This document shows positions 48,801-58,500 of a stretch of 64,000 bases of DNA, piece after piece. Numbering within the stretch: position 1 is the stretch's first letter; every line of letters starts with the position of its first letter. The position numbers were made by a program, and so were the translations under genes. The notes beneath the pieces are model-generated. The model did not search any database and was not told the DNA's origin. It saw only the letters and a program-made list of their open reading frames with translations. The stretch spans positions 228,382-292,381 of the forward strand of contig JAWPHD010001830.1 in NCBI GenBank assembly GCA_037043455.1. The letters are read 5' to 3'. The DNA comes from Cyrtodaria siliqua (taxonomy: Eukaryota > Mollusca > Bivalvia > Adapedonta > Hiatellidae).

Positions 48801-51800
48801 AACAAGAATTTCTAATGTTGAATGTGTATGGTCCGAATAACACATCTGATAATATGAAGTTTCTGTCAAGTATTGAAGAGTTTGTCACTTTAAATGATAG
48901 TGATACTTTAATTATTGGTGGGGATTTTAATACTGTGATTGATGTAAGTTTAGACAAGAAAAATGGTAATATTAACAACAACAAACAATGTCGAGAAAAG
49001 ATTAATACTATAATAGGAAATAACGATATAAACGATATTTGGAGAATTTTTAACCCCACTACTAGACATTACACGTGGCACTCAAACCATAAACCCCCAA
49101 TATTTTGCAGACTAGATTATTTTTTAGTGTCTTCAAATATTATAAATTCTATCTCGGCTTGTAAAATATCTACAGGGCTACGTTCAGATCATTCTCTTGT
49201 ATATTTTAATTTAAATACGGACAATACACCACGCGGACCTGGGTATTTTAAATTGAACAATAGTGTAATTTTAGAAAAAGAATACCAAATTAAAATTAAA
49301 CAAACTATACAAGAAATAGTCGAAATAAATAAAGATTCAAACCCCAATACTCTTTGGGAAATAGTTAAAGGCACAATCCGTAATGAGACAATTCTATATA
49401 CATCGCTCAAGAAAAAAAAAGTATTAAAAGAAGAAATTAAACTAAAAGATGAAATAGACAAACTAGAATAAGAATTATCATCAAACCCTCATAACGAAAA
49501 TACGATTAACACTATTTTAGAAAAAAAAAATCTTTTAGCAAATATTATAGAAAAAAAGACCATTGGTATCATTATTAGAGCAAAAGCAGAATGGGTCGAA
49601 GGAGCAGAAAAAAACACAAAATATTTCGCAAATCTAGAAAGAAAAAAATCAGAACGGAAAAACATAAAAAGACTAATAAACAACAATATAGAAATTACGG
49701 ACTCTAATAGTATCATGACAGAAACAAAACGGTATTATGAACAATTATATAGTAAAATTAATACGAAAATAACAAATACGGATTTTTTCCCCATCGAAAA
49801 TGAAACTTCATTAAATCAAGAACAACGCGAACTGTGTGAAGGAAATTTAAGAGAACTAGAATGTTATAATGCTCTAAAAGAAATGAAAAACAACAAAAGT
49901 CCGGGTTCGGATGGAATAACAACAGAGTTTTATAAAATATTTTGGAACGAAATTAAACACATTTATATTAATTCAATTAATTATTCATCTGAAAATGGAA
50001 ATTTAACAGTTATGCAAAAACAAGGCGTTATCACCTTATTACCTAAAAAAGACAACAATTTAACTTCATTGACAAACTGGAGACCTATAAGTTTATTAAA
50101 CGTGGACTATAAAATTGCTACTAAATGCATTGCAAACCGCATGAAAAAAGTTTTATCTACACTCATAGACAATAGCCAAACAGGATTTTTGAAAGGTAGA
50201 TACATTGGAGAAAACATAAGAACTATATTTGAGGTTATTGATTATTTGAATGACGAAGACTCTCCAGGACTAATATTTTTTGCGGACTTCGAGAAGGCAT
50301 TTGATAGCGTCGACCATGAATTTATTATAACATGTTTAAACTATTTTAACTTTGGACCTTCTTTTATCAATTGGATAAAACTGTTTTATAACGATGCCCA
50401 AAGTTGTGTTGTAAATAATGGATACATGTCTGATTTTTTTAAAATAGATAGAGGAGTTAGGCAGGGATGCCCACTATCGCCATATCTTTTTATAATAGCA
50501 ATTGAAATACTATACAATGCTACAAGAAAACATAAGGATATTGTAGGAATAAAAATTAATAATAATGAAATAAAAAACACAGCATTCGCCGACGATGCTA
50601 CATTTATTCTAGATGGGTCAAAGAAAACGTTTGAAACATTAGTAAAACTAATCGATAATTTTAGTGAAGAGTCTGGATTAAAATTAAACATAAAAAAATC
50701 AATAATACTACGTGTCGGTTCATTAAAAGATTCAAATGAAAAATACTGTGAAGAAAAACAATTTGTATGGACTAAAGACAAAGCAACAACACTGGGAATT
50801 GTTTTTGCAAATGAAAAGGGAAAATGTGAAGAATATAACCTTTATCCGAAAATAGATCAATTTATAACATGCTTAGATCAATGGAAAAAACATAATTTAT
50901 CTATTCTAGGAAAGATAACGGTAATAAAAACATTTGCTCTACCAAAACTGATATACCCTCTAACTGTTTTGGAGACTCCATCAACAGAATCCTTAAATCG
51001 AATAAAAAATAAAATGTATCAATATTTGTGGGAGGGTAAACCAGATAAAATCAATAGGAAAACGATTATACAAGGCTATACAAATGGTGGTCTAAAAATG
51101 ATAGATTTGGAATCATTTATTAATTCCACTAAAGCAGGATGGGTCAAAAGACTTGCTAATCCGGATAATCACGGTGATTGGAAGGATATTTACATGAAAG
51201 AACTAAATCAGTATGGTGGGGGCATTCTTTTTGAAAGCAATGTGAACGGTAAAGATGCAAAAAACATAATCACACGATCCGCTTTTCTGTCAGAAATAAT
51301 AAAATCATGGTCTTTAGTAAACTTCAAAAAGAAGACTAGCAACATTGCAAAAGAGATAATATGGAATAACTCGTACATAAAACACCAAGGACGTACTATT
51401 TACTTCAAAACATGGGATAACTTGGGTATTAAATATATTGAACAATTGTATAACCATAGAACTAGAGAATTTTATACATTTTCACATTTGAAAACAATAT
51501 ATAACATACATAACTCTGAATTCCTGAACTACTATACAATTGTTCAAAGCATACCAAACAAATGGAAACAGAAACTGAAAACAGAAGACAGAACAACACA
51601 CTGTTGCGAAACCAGCTTACTAAAACAAATAGAAAAACAAAATAGTGCCAACAAATTATTATACAACATTCAAGTGGAACGCATGCAAGCAGAAATACCA
51701 ATTAAACCTCACCAAAAATGGGAGGAAACTATAACAAACATAAACTGGAAACGCATTCATACTACACCTTTCAAAAGCACGATCGATACAAAACTTAGAA

Positions 51801-52270
51801 CTTTTCAATATAAGTATATAATGAGAATTATACCCACAAACAAATTTCTATATAAATGCAAAATTAGTAACACAAGTCTCTGTGATTTTTGCAATATGCA
51901 CGTTGAAACAATTGAACATTTGTTTTGGGAATGTACATTTAGTAGAGCTTTCTGGACAGAAATACATAACTTTTTAAACAGCAAAAATATCCCTTTTGCA
52001 TTGACTTTCCAAATGATCTCATTTGGTATTATTCAAGATAAATCTTATTCAGATATTTTAAATTGTGTTTTAATAATTGCAAAGTATTTTATTTTCAAGA
52101 ATAAGTATGCGAAAACGATTCCTAGTTTTACATCATTCATCTCATACATACAAAAAATTGAACATATAGAGCATATTATAGCCAGTTCAAAAGACAAATT
52201 GGAATATCACTCAAAAAAATGGGAAGTTTTACGATTAAATACAGAAAATTGACAGTATTCGGTATTAAAT

Positions 52271-52306
<36 letters not shown>

Positions 52307-52476
52307 TTTATTTTCGTTAACTATTTCTCGGAATACATGTATGTAAAATGACACTTTAATATAACTGTTTTGTGTTATTCAATGATTACATTCATATATA
52401 TGTAACTATTGTACTGTCATAAACCATATATTGTTTTCTTTTGCATGTATGTATTGAAAGAAATAAAATATTGAAA

Positions 52477-52514
<38 letters not shown>

Positions 52515-55500
52515 ATAGGAGTGGTCCTAAAATTAAGCCTTCTGGTACACCGCATGTGATTAACTGTTTCCCAGAGAGAACCCCATTTATTGAAACATTT
52601 TGTTTTCTATCTGTAAGATAAGATTTAAACCACTTAACTGTAATGTTACTACATTTATAGATCTGTATTTTTTTTTAAAGAATATTATGATCCATTAAGT
52701 CAAACGCTTTTCTAAAATCAACCATTATTACACCAACACATTTAATTCATTTAATCCTTTTAACCACTTGCCTATCATATGAACTTAAGCCGTTTCGCAG
52801 CTATGACTTTTTTCTAAATCCACTTTGAGATCTAGATTTGCAATTTAAAAATAATTTAAAAAATCAATGAATCAACTTGGAAAGAGTTGGTAAAATAGCA
52901 TTTGCTCTGTAGTTGTTTATATTATCAGATGCACCTGATTTGTATAAGGGATTAACCTTAGCAGCTTTCCACGTATCTTATACTACAGTTAATAATATAT
53001 GCAATACTTTTTGATATAACATCGGCTTATAGTTTTAGTAAATTAGGACCAATTCGTCTAATCCAGTGGCTTTGGATGTATATAAACTGAGAAACATTTT
53101 ACGAGTTTGTGCTTCTGTTATGAGTGGAATGTTCAAATACATTTTGTCATTTGGAACATTGCCTTTTACAAATTCCTTTACTTCTGCAAAGTTTTAGTTT
53201 GGAATAGACTCTTTTAAATTTGCAGCTTTATTAACAAAACCACTATTAAACTCATTTACCATCTTAAAATTATCTATTATTTCTTCACCATTTTTATTGA
53301 TCTGATTTACAGAATTTCCTTTTTGCGACGTTTTTGTGGAGGCACGGTGCTCTTAAAAAAATGTCCATATTGACTTGGATCTCATTTTTCTTTTTCAATT
53401 TTCCTTTCATAAGAGGACTTTTTTGATTTTTTAATCAAATTACATACTTTATTTCTTAAAATTCTGTAATTTTGAACATCATTGTTTGCTTTACATTTAT
53501 CTCTTTCCTTTATTGCATCTAAAATATCAGAATTAAGCCAATCCGGCTGATGGACTTTTGTAACCCTATGTATTCTAAGCGGCACATGCTTATCAATAAC
53601 ACGTGAGATTATGTCACGCAGGTGTTAAGTAAGTTATTTGCCGCTGTATAGTTTTCATTTGTGCTCCATCCTATGCTTTTAAGATCATTAATCAAGTTTT
53701 ACTCAACACAAGTTTTAAAAGACCTATACTTAATAGATTGAGGAGTATTTGTTTTATCTTTAAATTTAATTTACCTGTACAGAAAATTGGATAGTGGTCA
53801 CTAATGCCAATTTTTCAAAATTAGTATAAACATGATCTATGAGAGTTTTTGAACTTGTACATTCTCTTGTTGGTTCTTTTACCATTTCAACTAGCCCGAA
53901 TGATGAAATATAATCAGACCATTCTATATTTATCTGTGGATTAAGTTTATCACGATTTATATCTCCTAAAATAGTTAATTCTTTTTCCTCTAATTGAACT
54001 TTTTCTAAGTGTTCATCAAAATATTCTTTCCATATTACCCTAGACTCGGGCTGTCTGTATATCGAGCCAATAAGAAATGTTTTACTTTCATTTGGTTTTA
54101 TCTCTATCCATATAATTTCTATATTATCATCTTCTAAATCGGTTCTTCTAATACAATTAATGCCATTTTTAACATAAGCAATCAAACAACCACCTCCGTT
54201 TACTACGCTATAACTTCGAAATGGAACTTGATAATCATCTATATAGAATGATTCAGTTTTATGGTCACTAGTAAATTTTGTCTCACTGATTCCAAGCACA
54301 TCAATTTCATTTAAAGGTGAAGTTAACTACCGCCCATGAACAGTCTCAATCAAACCGAGACTGAATATTTCGTATGTGTCGTGCTCGGCCGTTTCCAAAG
54401 GTCCATTATCATATTCTTTTTTAATTTAGTTTGGTCAATTTTTGAAGATAAACCCTGTATGTTAATTAATGTGACCAATATTAAAACTTTTTTTTCTTAT
54501 TTTAAGCATAGATATGTTAAGTGTGCAAAATTTGATATCTGTTTATATGTTTGAGTTCTTGTTATTGAATGTGACAATAAAGGTACATTGTCATTGTTCT
54601 CGTGATCACATGTACATATGCTAACATCACAATTTTCACATAGTGTGTTCAATACACTAACATAATTATCTGCGTGTCTGTAATAGTTGGCATCATTGCC
54701 GTGCCCCTATACAAAGTACCAACATACGTCCTGTTTGTGATCTATGAGACCACATGCACAACATTTCACTGGTTGCCGATGTCTGCAGTCGTCGGTGTTG
54801 TGGTTAGTTTCATTACTTTTAATGTTTACGTTAGGTTTAAGCACTTTGTATAACGCCTGAAATGACTTTTAAAATAGGCTATTCCAAACACATTGCAACA
54901 TGACAATCTATGTATTCTGGCAAGAATTGGGCAACCATTTGGATGTATATATTGAGGGTCTGAGTATTATTTCACAATAAACCACGAAGATTAAGTACTT
55001 GAGATATTATCAATTATTAAAGAACAAATGGACATGAACAAATTTTGAATTAAACGGAAACCGATGAATATGGAATTAGACACTGGTGCTTCTCCATCAG
55101 GCATACCAAAGATAGCTTTCAAACAACTTCAATCGTTCTTAAAACAGATGAATAAACCCCTCGAATAGTGAAACTGTCAATTCTGGATTTATTCGAGATA
55201 TAAAATGGCTAGGAAATTACAATGTTTTAAGCATCGAATTGAAATGACGTGAACTTCAATTACCTTGTGTGTATGTGTGTGTGTTTGTGTAGAAAACGTT
55301 GATTTTCTTTTGATTTGGCTGTACCAATTGTATTTGCATTGATACATTATATAACAACAGTGGGAATTTGTGAAGCTGATACACAAGTTCAATCAACTAT
55401 AACTGAATGGAACCCATACAAACTTCCAACTACAGAATATTTAGCAAAATAAATTGCAGTAGAAGGTCACAGACTAGTTATTTCACAACATTCTTTAATG

Positions 55501-58500
55501 AAGAGTTATGCTCTTACATTACTGTTCATACGCGACTCGAGATATATAGTTAAACCAGCTTGTCTATCGCAGTTGCCTAGGCGCCATCAATATTACAGGA
55601 AACTATTTTAAACATAAAAGTAAATACAGCAAAACACTTCCCATTAGGTGATTATAATTAAGTAGCACTGCTGCGCCAGTAATTGACAGAAAGTGTCGAT
55701 ATTTCACCGGGCGTAAGAAAAACCGAAATTACTGTATTAAAGGGGTTGATGCACTATTTTCAAACACAATTTATTTAATAGGGCTCTGAAAAACTTGAAA
55801 AAAGCTGAAAGAATTATCAAAATGCTATGAAAAACAAAGGAGATATGACTTATTTACAATTTGCAAAGAACATAAATGGAGGCGGCCATCTTTGAACAAT
55901 GACGTCATCGCGCCATTTTATCATATAAGGCATATTGACAAAATACATTTTAAAGCAAAGAAAATCAATGCAAATTGATTAAAAATAAATATACAGATGT
56001 AAAATGTATAAATTGTATGGTAATTTTTCATTTGCAGTAATTTTCTTTGCTTTTAAAGACATTTTGTCAATATGCCATATATGGTAAAATGGCGCGATGA
56101 CGTCATCGTTCAAAGATGGCTGCCTCTATTTATTTTCTTTGCACATTTTCAATAGGTCATATCTCCTTTGTTTTTCAAGGCATTTTGACAATTCTTTCAT
56201 TTTTTTTCAAGTTTTTCAGAGCCCTATTAAATAAATAGTGTTTGAAAATAGTGCATCAACCCCTTTAAGTGTACGTGCTATTTTTCCAGATTTTAATTAA
56301 TATGCAAATGGTTGTATTATTGATCTATTTTATTTTAATAACATCGTTATTTCAACTGAGAGAACAACTATTGGATATGCTACTACGCTTACGTTACAAA
56401 ACTTAGATGTTAATTTCAGTTTTGTTTAATAAAACCCACATGGAGTGTAATCATCGAGTATTGTAGCGCAGAACGAACCAATAGTTCGTTGCAAACGTGT
56501 GAAATGTATACATCATACTTTCATGTAAAGAGTGATATTGACTAGAAATTGGGTCTACACTTCCAAATTGTTCCTTAATTAAATTAATTTATTAGTGTTT
56601 ACCCCACTTTCCATAGTTTCGTCAAACTCCACCTTTTCTTCGCTGTGAGGATGAGGATCTTCACCGCATCCAAATTTAGTGAAATAATGTACGCAAGCAA
56701 ACTGCATTATGGTTGCTAAGACAAACACAAAACATATGGCTACGTAAACATCCAGGGCTGTGGAATACGACACTCGAGGTAGATCGTTTCTGTTATCAAG
56801 CCCGATGAAGGTCATCGTCAAAACAGTAAGTGTTCCTAAAAAAAAAATAATAATAATAACAACAACTACACCAACAACAGCAACAGCAGCAACAACAACA
56901 ACAACAGCAGCAGCAATAATAATAATAATAATAATTACAGTCAGTATTCTTGAAAACAATAGCTCATAAAAGTTAAATCATTAAGTATTTCTGTTAAAGT
57001 AATATTTCATAAAAATCAAAACAGTAATGGTTCCTGAGAAAGTAATAGTACTATATATAATATATCGATATTAATAGTAAAAGTACTATATATAATATAT
57101 CGACATTAATAGTACTATATATAATATATCGACAGTAATAGTCAAAAGTAAGTCAGACAAGTTGCTATTCTTGAATGTAATATACAATGTATAGTCTATA
57201 ATGACTACAAGGGTATTCCACGAAGCACTTGTGTCGCAATGTGCTTATTACAGCAAGGACAATCTAAATATACATGTTGAAGACAGGGGGTGCAATTCTA
57301 TCTGAATTGTGAAGCAGAAGCAAGTTTTATATAAAAAAAAGACATAACTCCTCTGCAATGAATAACTGATAAGGAAGAAATGCATAACGTTTCACGAAAA
57401 TATGTTAATGTTGCAGGTTAAAGTTTTATGAATAGGGTCAAAATTCTGCCAATATAAAAGTCATGTCCATGCAGTACTTCTCTGTCCATGGTATTGGTAA
57501 GGAAAACTATAAAGTTTCATAATCAAAGGTAAATATTTTGCAAAGTTATAAACCAGGTCAGTTTGCAGGGAAAAGTATTAAGAAAATAGCATAATCTGCC
57601 GAAATGAACGTCAGAGTTATTGGACGTATGTAACGACATTTCTTGAGATATTATTCAATACTCTGCGAAGTTATGAATTACGGCTGGTTGCAGGTTTAAG
57701 TTTTATGAAAAGAAGCATAACTTTGCCGAAATGAAAGCCAGAGTTATTCGCCATGTTTAACGACATGTATTTGGATAAGATGTAAATGTGTGTGAAGTTT
57801 TATAAACATAGGTCAAACACTTTTCAAGTTATGGCCAAGGTAACGTTGCAGGTATAAGCGTGACGGACGGAAGACGACGGACGACGACGAGCGAAAACAG
57901 ACGGAAAGGTTATCCCTAATTGTATACCATGCTACGCAAGGGATTCAGTCATTAGAAATAGTATTCTTGAAAGTAATATATCATAAGGATAATTCTAGTA
58001 AGTATTCTTGAAAGTAATATATCATAACGATAATTCTAGTAAGTATTCTTGAAAGTAATATATCATAACGATAATTCTAGTAAGTATTCTTGAAAGTAAT
58101 ATATGATAACGATAATTCTAGTAAGTATTCTTGAAAGTGATAGATTATAATATTAATTCTAGTTAGTATTCCTGAAAGTTATAGTTAATAATTATATTTA
58201 GAATTCTTGAAAGTAATATTTCGTAATTATTACCAAGATTAATTCTGTCTGCTGTGGCCTCCCTGTTTATCCAGAAGGAAACCCAGGATAAAACAACAAG
58301 AAGGCAACATGGCACATATACATTGATGAGGAAAAAACCCATGTGACGACGTAAGTAGAACTGCACCGTTAGAACAGAGTGAATTGCTGAAATAATAAAA
58401 TAAAATAAAAAATACACCATTTAATGAGGATTCTGGTAAAAGTTAATTGGAATCGATTAGGTCGATTAGGTCCATTTTGTAATTGTTGAAGACGAACGAA

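Larger units (their letters stand above)
43913..52510 (+). mobile_element. Nearly intact L1-like LINE
   Basis: It has a 5' UTR (43913-44240), ORF1 (44241-45305), an unusually long 3.2-kb spacer, ORF2 (48500-52252, one in-frame stop), a CT microsatellite, AATAAA and a 33-base A tail. A 14-bp target duplication flanks it, and it sits inside an older LINE that reads the other way. The intact ORFs, the duplication and the long tail mark a recent insertion. Confidence 0.9.
52513..54318 (-). mobile_element. Older CR1/L2-like LINE, 5' half
   Basis: It contains an endonuclease (54299-53766), a linker (53585-53382) and the N-terminal half of RT (to 52525, ending in ITCGVPEGLILGPLLFL). The protein continues without loss at 43912, past the inserted LINE. 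The 5' end, at about 54318, is truncated. Confidence 0.8.

Noticed and set aside
56579..56969. Poly-Ile/Val and poly-Thr stretches of the frames upstream of the TM2 exon
   Set aside because: They arise from the AAT/CAA/CAG microsatellite in the intron. The real exon starts after the TTTTTTTTAG acceptor at 56835.
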